Below, piece by piece: positions 8,130-17,593 of a stretch of DNA of 64,000 bases. The DNA lies in NCBI RefSeq assembly GCF_000377985.1, contig NZ_KB899045.1, positions 1 through 64,000 on the forward strand, in the 5' to 3' direction. The notes under the pieces were generated by a model. The model saw only the letters and a program-made list of their open reading frames with translations. It was not told the origin of the DNA and did no database searches. The DNA comes from Sporolactobacillus vineae DSM 21990 = SL153. GTDB lineage: Bacteria; Bacillota; Bacilli; Bacillales; Sporolactobacillaceae. A program made the translations under genes and the position numbers. The stretch's first letter is position 1; every line of letters begins with the position of its first letter.

Positions 8130-9287
8130 ATGGAAAAGGTTGAAATTTACGACACAACACTGCGCGATGGCGAACAGTCTCCGGGCTGCAGCCTGAATGA
8201 TGAAGAAAAAATGCAGGTGGCAGAGCAGTTGGAGCGTCTCCATGTCGATGTCATTGAAGCAGGATTTCCGGCTTCTTCGCTGGACGATTTTAAAGCTGTT
8301 CAGGATATCGCGCATGAGATTAAAGAAAGCACTGTAACCGGACTGGCGCGCTGCGTGAAAAGCGATATCGATGCCTGCTGGGAAGCTCTGAAAGACACAG
8401 AAAGTCCAAGGGTACATGTGTTCATTGCCACGTCGCCGATTCATATGGCGTATAAGCTGAAAAAGACGCCGGACCAGGTTATCGAAATGGCCGTTCAGTC
8501 CGTGAAATACGCCAGAAAATTTTTCCCGCAAATTGAATTTTCCGCTGAGGATGCTTCCCGAAGCGATCTCGATTTTCTGAGTCAAGTAGTTGACGCGACG
8601 ATTCAGGCCGGCGCAACGGTCATCAACCTTCCAGATACGGTCGGCTATTCGACGCCTGTAGAATTTGCCAACATGTTCCGCTATATCAGGAATCATGTTT
8701 CTGATGACAGCCGAGTGCGTTATTCCTGCCATTGCCACAACGATCTCGGGATGGCGACGGCGAATACGCTGGCTTCGGTTGAAGCCGGTGTCCGTCAGGT
8801 TGAGTGTACCGTCAACGGGGTCGGCGAGCGGGCCGGCAATGTCGCGCTGGAAGAAGTCGGTGCGGCGCTGCATGTCCGGAAGGATGTCTTCCATGTCACA
8901 ACGCAGCTCAACATGAAAGAGATCAAAAAGACGAGCAGTATGGTCAGCCGGCTGATGCACAGCCCGATTCAGGCCAATAAAGCGATTGTCGGTGCCAATG
9001 CCTTCGCTCATGAAGCCGGCATTCATCAGGACGGCGTACTGAAAAATCCGAAGACCTATGAAATTATGTCGCCGTCCCTGATCGGTCTGGATAAGACGGA
9101 ACTGGTTCTCGGAAAGCATTCCGGCCGCCACGCCCTGATTGCCAAGGCCTCTGAACTCGGTTTTCATCTCGAGGAGAATGAGGTGAACCACTGCTTTAAG
9201 GCATTTAAGGAAATGGCCGATGAAAAGAAAACCATTTCAGATACTGATCTGGTTAATTTTTTCAAGCATGAGCAAGTATCCATCTGA
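8130..9287 (+). CDS. leuA: 2-Isopropylmalate synthase, short form without regulatory domain
   Basis: It condenses acetyl-CoA with 2-oxoisovalerate in the first step of leucine synthesis. The HMGL-like barrel is complete: YDTTLRDGEQSPGCSL at the start, metal histidines in SCHCHNDLGMATANTL, and NGVGERAGNVALEEV. The subdomain after the barrel (GIHQDGVLKNPKTYE, GKHSGRHAL) is present, but the protein stops at 385 aa. Bacillus LeuA is about 515 aa, the remainder being the leucine-binding LeuA dimer domain. leuB starts 24 bp downstream, so there is no room for a frameshifted remnant. RBS CAGGAGAGGAG precedes the ATG. First gene behind the Leu T-box. Confidence 0.92.
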   Translation: MEKVEIYDTTLRDGEQSPGCSLNDEEKMQVAEQLERLHVDVIEAGFPASSLDDFKAVQDIAHEIKESTVTGLARCVKSDIDACWEALKDTESPRVHVFIATSPIHMAYKLKKTPDQVIEMAVQSVKYARKFFPQIEFSAEDASRSDLDFLSQVVDATIQAGATVINLPDTVGYSTPVEFANMFRYIRNHVSDDSRVRYSCHCHNDLGMATANTLASVEAGVRQVECTVNGVGERAGNVALEEVGAALHVRKDVFHVTTQLNMKEIKKTSSMVSRLMHSPIQANKAIVGANAFAHEAGIHQDGVLKNPKTYEIMSPSLIGLDKTELVLGKHSGRHALIAKASELGFHLEENEVNHCFKAFKEMADEKKTISDTDLVNFFKHEQVSI

Positions 9288-9310
9288 CGGGATGAAAAAG
9301 GAGCAGAACC

Positions 9311-10408
9311 ATGTCAAAAACAATCACCGTTCTGCCGGGCGATGGAATCGGCCCGGAAGTGACGGATTCAGCCGTACGCGTGCTGGACTATCTGTTTAAA
9401 AAGTTTCACCATGATGTCCATTTTGTAAAGGCGTTGATTGGCGGTGCGGCGATCGACGCCGAAGAAACGCCGTTGCCGCAGAAGACGATCGACCAGTGCA
9501 AGGCGAGCGATGCCGTTCTGCTCGGCGCCGTCGGCGGGCCCAAATGGGACCGGCAGTCAATGACCGTACGTCCCGAGCAGGGGCTGCTGGGGATCCGAAA
9601 GGCGCTGGAGCTGTTTGCCAATATCCGTCCGGCGAAAACTTTTGCACCGCTGATCGATGCGTCACCGTTGAAAAGAGAATATGTCACATCGGTCGACTTT
9701 GTGATCGTCCGTGAACTGACCGGCGGCCTCTATTTCGGCAAACCGAGCGAGCGCCGCGGACCGCACAAAGAGGATGTCGTCGACACATTGGCCTACAGCC
9801 GATATGAGATCGAACGGGTCGTCGATAAAGCTTTTCAGATGGCTGAGAAACGCCGGAAGAAACTGACATCGGTCGACAAGGCGAACGTGCTGGAGTCAAG
9901 CCGGATGTGGCGCGAAGTGGTTACGGAAAAAGCGCAGGACTATCCGGATGTCGAAGTCAATCATGCTCTGGTCGATTCCACGGCGATGCAGCTGATCCGG
10001 AACCCGTCGCAGTTCGATGTGATCGTGACCGAGAATATGTTCGGCGACATTCTGAGCGATGAGGCATCAGTAATCACCGGTTCGCTCGGCATGCTGCCGT
10101 CGGCGAGCCTGCGTACCGACAAATTGGGGCTCTATGAACCGGTTCATGGATCAGCACCGGATATTGCCGGTCAGGGCAAAGCCAATCCGCTGGCCACAAT
10201 CCTGTCGGCGGCTTTCCTGCTTCGCTATTCGCTGGATTTGGACAAGGAAGCCGAGCTTATTGAAACCGCAGTTCAGCGTGTCCTCGAGCAAGGTTACCAT
10301 ACACCGGATCTGCAAGTGAATGCGGCACAGACGACATCGGTCAATACCGCGGAGATGACGGATCAGGTCATTGCCGCGATCGCTGCGCAGATCCCCGAAC
10401 AAGTATAA
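9311..10408 (+). CDS. leuB: 3-Isopropylmalate dehydrogenase
   Basis: It oxidises and decarboxylates 3-isopropylmalate with NAD+. The 365-aa protein opens with the family motif TITVLPGDGIGPEV, has the substrate-binding region GLLGIRKALELFANIRPAK and the metal and NAD site residues in VTENMFGDILSDEASVITGSLG and GSAPDIAGQGKANP. AAAGGAGCAG precedes the ATG. Second gene of leuABCD. Confidence 0.97.
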   Translation: MSKTITVLPGDGIGPEVTDSAVRVLDYLFKKFHHDVHFVKALIGGAAIDAEETPLPQKTIDQCKASDAVLLGAVGGPKWDRQSMTVRPEQGLLGIRKALELFANIRPAKTFAPLIDASPLKREYVTSVDFVIVRELTGGLYFGKPSERRGPHKEDVVDTLAYSRYEIERVVDKAFQMAEKRRKKLTSVDKANVLESSRMWREVVTEKAQDYPDVEVNHALVDSTAMQLIRNPSQFDVIVTENMFGDILSDEASVITGSLGMLPSASLRTDKLGLYEPVHGSAPDIAGQGKANPLATILSAAFLLRYSLDLDKEAELIETAVQRVLEQGYHTPDLQVNAAQTTSVNTAEMTDQVIAAIAAQIPEQV

Positions 10409-10525
10409 AGTTCCAGCCCGTCCGGTAGTCGGCTACTCCGTTTAACAAGACTTTGCGGTGCCACAGCATGGCCGGGAAGTTAAAGGGGCGTTCCGCTGAA
10501 ACAGTATGAACAAGGAGGAAGCAGC

Positions 10526-11935
10526 ATGAAACCAAGAACTATTGCCGATAAAATCTGGGAAAAACATGTGGTGCACAGGGAAAAAGGAAAACCGGATTTA
10601 CTCTATGTCGATCTGCACCTGATCCACGAAGTGACGACACCTCAGGCGTTTGGGGGATTGAGGATGAACCGCCGGAAAGTCAGACGCCCCGATCTGACAT
10701 TTGCAACGGTGGATCATGATGTACCCACATCGGAGAATCGGGAAACAAAAGACCCGATTTCCAAGGTGCAGATCAGCACACTGGAGAAAAACTGTAAGGA
10801 TTTCGGCATCCGGATGGCGGATATCTATAGCCCGATGCAGGGCATTGTCCATGTGATCGGACCGCAGCTCGGCCTGACTCAGCCGGGAAAAACGATTGTC
10901 TGCGGCGACAGCCATACGTCGACGCATGGAGCATTCGGTGCTCTGGCGTTCGGCATCGGCACGAGTGAAGTCGAACATGTTTTGGCGACCCAGACCATCT
11001 GGCAGAAGAAGCCGAAAACGATGGAAATCAAAGTGAACGGCCGGCTCGGATTCGGCGTCGGTGCCAAAGATCTGATTCTGGCGATCATCGCCAAATACGG
11101 CATTGCTGTCGGAACAGGCTGTATCGCAGAGTATACCGGGGAGGCTGTCCACAGTCTGTCAATGGAAGAACGGATGACGGTCTGCAACATGTCGATCGAA
11201 GCCGGTGCCCGGGCGGGACTGATCAGTCCGGACCAGACGACCATTGACTATGTCAAAGACCGACCATTTGCGCCAAAGGGCGCGGCGTTTGAAAAGGCGG
11301 CGCGAGAGTGGCTGTCTCTGGCAACGGATAAAGGTGCCGTCTATGACAAAACGATTGAAATTGATGCGAATGAAATCAAACCGCAGGTGACCTGGGGAAC
11401 GAATCCGTCGATGGGTGCCTCGATCGAGGATACGGTGCCGGACCCGGATTCGTTTGCCACAGAAGAGAAGCGTGAGTCAGCCGCCAAAGCACTGGCATAT
11501 ATGGATTTGAAATCGGGCACACCGATCCGCGATATTCCAATTGATGTCGTGTTCATCGGATCGTGTACGAATTCCCGGATCAGCGATCTCAGACAGGCTG
11601 CCCAGGTTGTCCGCGGCCATCACGTTGCCAATGGGGTGCGCGCCCTTGTCGTTCCCGGTTCTCAGCAGATAAGGAAACAGGCGGAGACAGAAGGCCTGGA
11701 CACGATTTTTACCGATGCCGGATTTGAATGGCGCCAGCCGGGCTGCAGCATGTGCCTGGCGATGAACGATGACATCGTGCCGGCCGGAAAGCGCTGCGCG
11801 TCAACGTCGAACCGCAACTTTGAAGGACGGCAGGGTGCAGGATCGCGAACCCATCTCGTCAGCCCGGCGATGGCTGCGGCAGCGGCGATCAGCGGACACT
11901 TTGCCGATGTCCGTGACCTTGTCGAAACAAAGTGA
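10526..11935 (+). CDS. leuC: 3-Isopropylmalate dehydratase, large subunit
   Basis: The aconitase-like large subunit (469 aa) that with LeuD isomerises 2- to 3-isopropylmalate. Motifs include [20 protein letters not shown] and the [4Fe-4S] cysteines in [17 protein letters not shown] and [27 protein letters not shown] precedes the ATG. A 117-bp gap separates it from leuB; it holds no terminator I can see. Confidence 0.97.
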   Translation: MKPRTIADKIWEKHVVHREKGKPDLLYVDLHLIHEVTTPQAFGGLRMNRRKVRRPDLTFATVDHDVPTSENRETKDPISKVQISTLEKNCKDFGIRMADIYSPMQGIVHVIGPQLGLTQPGKTIVCGDSHTSTHGAFGALAFGIGTSEVEHVLATQTIWQKKPKTMEIKVNGRLGFGVGAKDLILAIIAKYGIAVGTGCIAEYTGEAVHSLSMEERMTVCNMSIEAGARAGLISPDQTTIDYVKDRPFAPKGAAFEKAAREWLSLATDKGAVYDKTIEIDANEIKPQVTWGTNPSMGASIEDTVPDPDSFATEEKRESAAKALAYMDLKSGTPIRDIPIDVVFIGSCTNSRISDLRQAAQVVRGHHVANGVRALVVPGSQQIRKQAETEGLDTIFTDAGFEWRQPGCSMCLAMNDDIVPAGKRCASTSNRNFEGRQGAGSRTHLVSPAMAAAAAISGHFADVRDLVETK

Positions 11936-11947
11936 GGAGGGAATTCC

Positions 11948-12526
11948 ATGCAACCATTCAACACATTTGAAGGGCTCGTCTGCCCGATTGACCGCATCAA
12001 TGTGGATACCGATCAGATCATTCCAAAACAGTTTCTGAAGCGTGTGGAGCGCCAGGGATTCGGCCAGTTTCTTTTTTACAACTGGCGTTTTGATCAGGAC
12101 GGCAAGAAAAATCCGGATTTCATTCTGAATCAGCCAAAATATAAAGGTGCATCCATTCTTGTGGCCCGGGACAACTTCGGCTGCGGTTCGTCGCGTGAGC
12201 ATGCGCCGTGGGCCCTGCAGGACTACGGCTTTAAGGTTATTATTGCACCGAGTTTCGCCGATATATTTTACAACAACTGTCAGAAGAACGGGGTTCTGAC
12301 GGTGATACTGGATCCCCGGAAGGTCGACCGGCTGATCCGGGCAAGCCAGGAAAAATCTTTGAAACTGACAGTCAGCCTTGAAAATCAGGTGATCACCGGC
12401 GGCTTTGAGGAGCACTTCGACATCGACCCGTACAAAAAGAAGATGCTCATTCAGGGCCTGGATGAAATTGCTGTGACGATGTCCTATGAGGACGAGATTG
12501 CCGCCTTTGAAAAACAGCGCGCCTGA
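11948..12526 (+). CDS. leuD: 3-Isopropylmalate dehydratase, small subunit
   Basis: The 192-aa swivel-domain subunit of LeuCD. It shows the family start FEGLVCPIDRINVDTDQIIPKQFLK and the substrate loop NFGCGSSREHAPWAL. It begins 12 bp after leuC with GAGGAGGGAATTCC as RBS. Last gene of the leu operon. Confidence 0.97.
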   Translation: MQPFNTFEGLVCPIDRINVDTDQIIPKQFLKRVERQGFGQFLFYNWRFDQDGKKNPDFILNQPKYKGASILVARDNFGCGSSREHAPWALQDYGFKVIIAPSFADIFYNNCQKNGVLTVILDPRKVDRLIRASQEKSLKLTVSLENQVITGGFEEHFDIDPYKKKMLIQGLDEIAVTMSYEDEIAAFEKQRA

Positions 12527-12568
12527 ACAGCTTCGCTCCCAATATTGGAATGGAAATTAATTTAAAAT

Positions 12569-12597
12569 GTGACATTATTAGTAATCAATTGTAAAGT
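12569..12597 (+). promoter_or_regulatory. Candidate promoter of the MFS leader
   Basis: GTGACA (12569-12574) and TAAAGT (12592-12597) are 17 bp apart in an AT-rich stretch after leuD. It precedes the leader peptide ORF by about 40 bp. Confidence 0.45.
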
Positions 12598-12637
12598 CAT
12601 AACAACGCTTAAGAACAAAAAGAAAGGTCGTTTTCAG

Positions 12638-12724
12638 ATGTCTATCAGCCGCCGGTTGCAGAATCTACTCGTTGAACGTTTGCAGGAATTGCGTCGCTTG
12701 CCCCTGCTTAATTTCATTCACTAG
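12638..12724 (+). CDS. Putative Leu-rich leader peptide
   Basis: A 28-codon ORF opens with ATG 10 nt after AAGAAAGG and ends in tandem stops TAGTAG. The peptide starts MSISRRLQNLL and ends LPLLNFIH. Eight residues are Leu (codons TTG four times, CTA, CTC, CTG, CTT) and five are Arg. It lies between a promoter-like sequence and mutually exclusive hairpins ending in a terminator, ahead of an MFS gene. This is the architecture of a leader peptide attenuator; translation is inferred. Confidence 0.6.
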   Translation: MSISRRLQNLLVERLQELRRLPLLNFIH

Positions 12725-12725
12725 T

Positions 12726-12832
12726 AGAACACAGCAATCGCCGGTAATTTCATAAATCGCTTGCGTGTTCTGTTCATGAACGTAAGGATACGCATTGAAA
12801 TCCTGTTCGTTGATGAACAGGATTTTTTATAT
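12726..12832 (+). promoter_or_regulatory. Attenuator with competing hairpins before the MFS gene
   Basis: Hairpin 1 pairs AGAACAC (12726-12732) with GTGTTCT (12765-12771). An antiterminator can pair CTGTTCAT (12770-12777) with ATGAACAG (12813-12820). The terminator pairs AAATCCTGTTC (12798-12808) with GAACAGGATTT (12815-12825), followed by a T-run. The antiterminator shares bases with both hairpin 1 and the terminator. Hairpin 1 starts 2 nt after the leader stop, so a ribosome at the stop would mask it. Confidence 0.7.
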
Positions 12833-12893
12833 TTTAAGGAAAACAGTGTGGGCAGAAGATTCTGCTCTTACATAGAAAAAGGAGAGAAATTGT

Positions 12894-14315
12894 ATGGATG
12901 CAGAAGGCGTGATGACGAATCAGAGAGTCAGAACCAGGGAGTCGGAGGGCGGTCATGAGACTCACAACGATACGGAACAGGAAAAGCAAAAACTTGAAGC
13001 GCGGATCAATAATCTGCCGGTAACGCGGACGATGTATAAAGTCTTTGCCCTGATTACGCTCGGTATGATGCTGGATGGCTTCGATGTCTATCTGGCCGGC
13101 GGTGTGCTCGGACAGCTGGTCAAGACAGGCTGGTCGTCTGTCACATTAAACGCCACATTTATCTCAACAACGTTTATCGGACTGTTCATCGGATCCATTG
13201 TCACCGGATTTGTCGGCGACTGGAAGGGGCGTCAGTTTGCCTATCAGATTAACCTGCTCATTTTTGGTATGGCATCGCTGGCCAGCTTTTTTGCACCGAA
13301 CATGATGACACTGATTATTCTAAGAGGGATCAGCGGAATCGGGCTTGGTGCTGAAATCGTGACAGGTTTTGCTCTGCTCGGTGAATTCGTACCGGCACAA
13401 TCGCGAGGGAAATGGGTCGCATCGCTTTCCTTCCTCGCCAACTGTACCGCGCCAATCACAACATTTATCGCCTATCTGGTGATCCCGACCATCGGCTGGC
13501 GCTGGATGTTCGTCATTGTCGGTGTCTGCTCCGTTATTGTCTGGTATTTCCGGCGCAATCTTCCGGAGTCGCCCCGCTGGAATTTTTCCAGGGGCAATTA
13601 TCAGAAAGCTGAAGAAGTCGTGAATATTTTTGAGAATGAAGCTGAAGAAAAGTATGGAAAAGGTTACCGGGCTGACCATAACTATCAGGCCTCTCAATAT
13701 CATCGGATCATGAAGCAGGAAAGCTTCAGCAAGCTGTTCAATAAAAATATGGTGATTCGGTTCATCCTTGCGTGTCTCATTCTGGCGGCAATCAACACAG
13801 CTGTTTATACTTTTGTTACCTGGGTTCCGACGTTACTCGTTAAGAAGGGCATTACCATTTCTCATTCCCTGATCTTTACCATGCTGATGATGTTTGGGGC
13901 ACCAATCGGCGCATTTGTCGGCCGGGCTACTGTGGATAAAATCGGTCGTAAGTGGAACATTGTCGGGGCATTCATCCTGGCTGCCATTCTGGGTATTGGT
14001 TATGCGTTCCAGACAAGTCCAGTGATGATTATGATTCTCGGGTTTCTGATGACGATCTGTCTGTATGTCCTGATGGCCGTCGGTCTGGCCGTTTACGTGC
14101 CGGAGCTTTTTCCGACACCAGTTCGTCTGCGCTCAAATGGACTGGCTCAGGCATTCGGACGACTGTTTACAATTACAACACCTTATGCCGTCGCCTGGCT
14201 GCTGATTAACCAGGGTATTGTAAGCATTTTTGTAATAATGGGCATTTTCCTTGTTATCGTGGCCGTTTTCACGATGATTTTCGGACCGGAAACGAAAAAG
14301 CAGATTCTGCGATAA
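12894..14315 (+). CDS. MFS transporter, metabolite:H+ symporter type
   Basis: A 473-aa, 12-segment major facilitator. After a hydrophilic N-terminus of about 45 residues comes the aromatic-acid/sugar-symporter-type motif LDGFDVYLAGG in helix 1, the loop 2-3 motif GDWKGRQ, FRRNLPESPRW after helix 6 and the loop 8-9 repeat DKIGRKW. The substrate is unknown. Its position behind leuD and a Leu-rich leader suggests a leucine-linked organic or keto acid, which is inference only. RBS AAAGGAGAG precedes the ATG. A strong bidirectional terminator follows. Confidence 0.85.
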   Translation: MDAEGVMTNQRVRTRESEGGHETHNDTEQEKQKLEARINNLPVTRTMYKVFALITLGMMLDGFDVYLAGGVLGQLVKTGWSSVTLNATFISTTFIGLFIGSIVTGFVGDWKGRQFAYQINLLIFGMASLASFFAPNMMTLIILRGISGIGLGAEIVTGFALLGEFVPAQSRGKWVASLSFLANCTAPITTFIAYLVIPTIGWRWMFVIVGVCSVIVWYFRRNLPESPRWNFSRGNYQKAEEVVNIFENEAEEKYGKGYRADHNYQASQYHRIMKQESFSKLFNKNMVIRFILACLILAAINTAVYTFVTWVPTLLVKKGITISHSLIFTMLMMFGAPIGAFVGRATVDKIGRKWNIVGAFILAAILGIGYAFQTSPVMIMILGFLMTICLYVLMAVGLAVYVPELFPTPVRLRSNGLAQAFGRLFTITTPYAVAWLLINQGIVSIFVIMGIFLVIVAVFTMIFGPETKKQILR

Positions 14316-14347
14316 GTCTTATGGTTCGGCGGTTTCTTTGACACAAG

Positions 14348-14389
14348 AACAGCCCGCAGACAGGGATACTGACCTGTCTGCGGGCTGTT
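14348..14389. terminator. Bidirectional terminator between MFS gene and pflA
   Basis: A 17-bp perfect stem AACAGCCCGCAGACAGG (14348-14364 with 14373-14389) is followed by TTATTATTTT on the plus strand. It separates two convergent genes. Confidence 0.88.
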
Positions 14390-14452
14390 TATTATTTTAT
14401 TGAAGATCTTTGGGCCGATGTCCGTCGCTCTGGAACGGGACGGGTGCTTCGG

Positions 14453-15238
14453 TCAGCCTGCATAATCCGGATAATCCGCGCAGTGCAGAAGACGTTCGGC
14501 ATTGGCCACACGTTCGGCGGTTGGCGGCTCAATGCCTTCCAGACGGTAGCGGATGCCCAGTTCCTGATATTTGGCGACGCCCATCGTATGATAAGGCAGG
14601 ATCTCGACGCGCCGGACATTTTTCAGTGTCCTGATGAATTGATCCAGATGTTTCAGATCCTCGTCATTATCCGTCCGTTCCGGAACCAGAACATGGCGGA
14701 TCCATACGGGTTTGTCAATCTCGGAAAGATAGGCGCACATATCAAGGATGTTTTCGTTCGTGAAGCCGGTCAGCTTGCGATGCTTGTCAGGATCGATTTC
14801 CTTGATGTCGACGAGCAGCAGATCGGTCACGTCCATCAGTGCTTTGAATGTACTGAAAAAAGGTTCTTCCCGCGTAAACGGATTGCCGCTCGTATCGAGA
14901 CAGGTATGGATGCCCAGTTTCTTCGCTTTACGGAATAAATCAAGTGCGAATTCCGGTTGCAGCAGGATTTCCCCGCCGCTCAGCGTAATCCCGCCCTTTT
15001 GCCCCCAGAAGCTGCGGTAGGGGAGTGCCTCGTTGAGAATATCCGTGGCGGTTCGCTTTGTGCCGACACGGGTTTTCCAGGTATCGGGATTATGGCAGTA
15101 CTGGCAGCGCATTCTGCATCCCTGGACGAACACGACGAAGCGGATTCCGGGACCGTCGACAGCGCCGAAACTCTCTGTTGAATGAATATAACCGTAAACT
15201 TCCTGCTGTCCGGATAAGCTGCGTTCTTCTGTGGCCAT
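14453..15238 (-). CDS. pflA: Pyruvate formate-lyase activating enzyme
   Basis: A radical SAM enzyme (261 aa) that installs the glycyl radical on PflB. The [4Fe-4S] motif CRMRCQYCHNPDTW (CxxxCxxC) is near residues 40-53 and the SAM-site GGE lies in LSGGEILLQPEF. The start has AGGGTG upstream. It lies 90 bp downstream of pflB on the same strand, with a strong hairpin between. Confidence 0.95.
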   Translation of the reverse strand: MATEERSLSGQQEVYGYIHSTESFGAVDGPGIRFVVFVQGCRMRCQYCHNPDTWKTRVGTKRTATDILNEALPYRSFWGQKGGITLSGGEILLQPEFALDLFRKAKKLGIHTCLDTSGNPFTREEPFFSTFKALMDVTDLLLVDIKEIDPDKHRKLTGFTNENILDMCAYLSEIDKPVWIRHVLVPERTDNDEDLKHLDQFIRTLKNVRRVEILPYHTMGVAKYQELGIRYRLEGIEPPTAERVANAERLLHCADYPDYAG

Positions 15239-15259
15239 GTCAAATCACCCTGCCTTTCG

Positions 15260-15296
15260 ACAAAGAAGCAGGCAGAACCTCTGCCTGCTTCTTTGT
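15260..15296 (-). terminator. Intercistronic hairpin between pflB and pflA
   Basis: A perfect 17-bp stem ACAAAGAAGCAGGCAGA with a 3-nt loop (15260-15276 and 15280-15296). On the minus strand it is followed by TTGTCGAAAGG and not by a U-run. It probably lowers read-through into pflA or protects the pflB mRNA 3' end. Confidence 0.65.
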
Positions 15297-15328
15297 TCTG
15301 ATTCTGTCCATTCTATGGTGTCGTTCAG

Positions 15329-17593
15329 TTACATTCTGCTGTGGAAGGTACGGGAAATCACATCATCCTGCTGTTCCTTGGTCAGGTCGGCGAAGTAGAC
15401 GCAATATCCGGAAACACGGATGGTGAGTGTCGGATATTTCTCCGGATGCTGCTGCGCGTCGATCAGGGTTTCGCGCTTGAACACGTTGATATTGAGATGA
15501 TGGCCGTTCTTCTCCATATAACCATCGATCATGTGTACCAGCGTGTCTTTCCGGGTCTCGGAATCGGCACCGAGTGTTGATGGTGTCACCGCGAATGTGT
15601 TGGAAATTCCGTCGGTCGCGTACTTATAAGGAATCTTGGCAACGGACAGCAGGGAAGCCAATGCACCATTGGTTTCTGCTCCGTAATATGGGTTGGCACC
15701 CGGTGCAAACGGTTTGCCTTGCTCACGGCCGTCCGGTGTCGAGCCGGTGTTCTTGCCGTAGACGACGTTCGACGTAATGGTCAGAACGGAGGTCGACAGT
15801 TTTGCACCGCGATAAAGGTGATGACGCGCCATCTTTTTATAGAATGTCTTGATCAGCCAGACGGCAATATCATCGGCACGATCATCGTTGTTCCCGTATT
15901 TCGGATAATCGTGATCCGCTTTGTAATCGACCGCGAGTCCGTTCTCATCACGAACGATGCGGACATGGCCGTATTTGATCGCTGCGATCGAATCCACAGC
16001 CACGGAGAATCCGGAAATACCCGTTGCGAAAGTCCGGTTCAGATGGGTGTTCTTCAGCGCCATCTGTGCCGATTCGTAATAGTACTTGTCGTGCATATAG
16101 TGGATGATGTTCAGCGAGTTGACATACTGATCGGCCAGCCAATCCATCATCGGATCGAGCTTCTTCATAAATTCATCATAATCAATATATTCAGAGGTGA
16201 TCGGCTCGTAAGCCGGGCCGACCTGAGCCTTGCCGATTTCATCGACACCGCCGTTGATGGCGTAGAGAACGGCCTTGGCCAGATTCGCCCGGGCGCCGAA
16301 GAACTGCATGCCGTCAGCAACCGGCTGAGCAGATACGCAGCAGGCGATGGCATAATAGTCCGTTCCCCACTGGGTGCGCATCAGTTCGTCGTTTTCGTAC
16401 TGAATCGTCGAGCTGTCAATCGATACCTGAGTCGCATAACGTCTGAAGGCTTTCGGCAATTTGTCGGTCCAGAGCAGTGTGATGTTCGGTTCCGGCGACG
16501 GCCCCATGTCGGCCAGGGTATTCAGGAAACGATAGGATGTTTTCGTCACCATGTGCCGGCCGTCCATGGCCATGCCGCCGATCGACAGTGTCGCCCAGAT
16601 CGGGTTGCCGGAGAACAGGGAATCATACTCCGGTGTACGGATAAATTCAACCATCCGCAGCTTCATCGTAAACTGGTCGATCAGTTCCTGAGCAGCCTGT
16701 TCGGTCAAAGTGCCGTTCTTCAGATCGCGTTCGATGTAGATATCGAGGAAGGCATCGACACGGCCGATCGACATAGCGGCACCGTTTTGCTGCTTGATCG
16801 AAGCCAGGTAGCCGAAGTACAACCACTGAATCGCTTCCTGGGTGTTTTTCGCCGGTTTAGAAATATCATATCCGTAGCTGGCGGCCATCTTTTTGATATC
16901 TTTCAGTGCGCGGATCTGATCGGATACTTCCTCACGCAGCTGAATAACATCATTCGACATTTCACCGTCGCCGATATTCTCGAAGTCTTCCTTCTTTGCT
17001 TCAATCAGGCGGTCGATGCCGTAAAGGGCAATTCGCGGGAAATCCCCGATCAGCCGGCCGCGGCCGTAAGCATCCGGCAGTCCGGTAATGATTTTATAGT
17101 GGCGGCATTTACGCATTTCTTTATCATAGACATCGAAAACGCCCTGGTTGTGTGTCTTGTGATACTCTGTGAAGATATGTTCAATTTCCGGATCCAGTTT
17201 CAGCCCATGTGCCTCGAGTGCTTCCTGAGCCATACGGATGCCGCCGAACGGCATCAGGGCTTTCTTCAATGGTTTGTCGGTCTGCAAGCCGACGATTTTT
17301 TCAAGATCTTTATCCAGATAGCCGGGCTTGTGAGAGGTGATTGTCGAGACCACTTTTGTGTCGGCGTCGAGCACGCCGCCTTCTTCGCGTTCTTTCAGCT
17401 TCAGGCTCATCAGCTTGTTGTTCAGTGCTGTCGTAGCTGCGGTCGGTCCGGTTAAGAATGATTCATTTCCGTCATAGGGTTTAAAGTTATGGAAAATAAA
17501 ATCACGAACGTCAATCTCAGTTTGCCAGCTTCCGCTTTGAAAGCCCTTCCAAAAAAGGTCAGATTTCGTATCAACTGTTTGAGTTAATGCCAT
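15329..17593 (-). CDS. pflB: Formate acetyltransferase (pyruvate formate-lyase)
   Basis: It converts pyruvate and CoA to acetyl-CoA and formate in anaerobic metabolism. The 754-aa protein has the catalytic Cys pair in [10 protein letters not shown] and the glycyl radical site RVSGYCVYF near the C-terminus (Gly about 729). I start at ATG 17593 ([12 protein letters not shown]), 7 nt after GGAGGG; the frame opens 10 codons earlier without an RBS. It forms an operon with pflA. Confidence 0.97.
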   Translation of the reverse strand: MALTQTVDTKSDLFWKGFQSGSWQTEIDVRDFIFHNFKPYDGNESFLTGPTAATTALNNKLMSLKLKEREEGGVLDADTKVVSTITSHKPGYLDKDLEKIVGLQTDKPLKKALMPFGGIRMAQEALEAHGLKLDPEIEHIFTEYHKTHNQGVFDVYDKEMRKCRHYKIITGLPDAYGRGRLIGDFPRIALYGIDRLIEAKKEDFENIGDGEMSNDVIQLREEVSDQIRALKDIKKMAASYGYDISKPAKNTQEAIQWLYFGYLASIKQQNGAAMSIGRVDAFLDIYIERDLKNGTLTEQAAQELIDQFTMKLRMVEFIRTPEYDSLFSGNPIWATLSIGGMAMDGRHMVTKTSYRFLNTLADMGPSPEPNITLLWTDKLPKAFRRYATQVSIDSSTIQYENDELMRTQWGTDYYAIACCVSAQPVADGMQFFGARANLAKAVLYAINGGVDEIGKAQVGPAYEPITSEYIDYDEFMKKLDPMMDWLADQYVNSLNIIHYMHDKYYYESAQMALKNTHLNRTFATGISGFSVAVDSIAAIKYGHVRIVRDENGLAVDYKADHDYPKYGNNDDRADDIAVWLIKTFYKKMARHHLYRGAKLSTSVLTITSNVVYGKNTGSTPDGREQGKPFAPGANPYYGAETNGALASLLSVAKIPYKYATDGISNTFAVTPSTLGADSETRKDTLVHMIDGYMEKNGHHLNINVFKRETLIDAQQHPEKYPTLTIRVSGYCVYFADLTKEQQDDVISRTFHSRM

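Noticed and set aside
8064-9191. 375-codon minus-strand frame over leuA
   Set aside because: Antisense shadow of a clear leuA with a T-box and RBS.
12672-12724. Macrolide-type stalling leader
   Set aside because: No clear Arg-x-Arg/Lys motif near the start, and the downstream gene resembles a metabolite symporter, not a drug exporter; kept only as an alternative.
12761-12958. 65-codon ORF before the MFS gene
   Set aside because: It spans the attenuator terminator, has no RBS and overlaps the MFS start in another frame.
15719-17455. 578-codon plus-strand frame antisense to pflB
   Set aside because: It lies fully within pflB, has an atypical composition rich in Arg, His and Asp, and reflects codon bias of the real gene.
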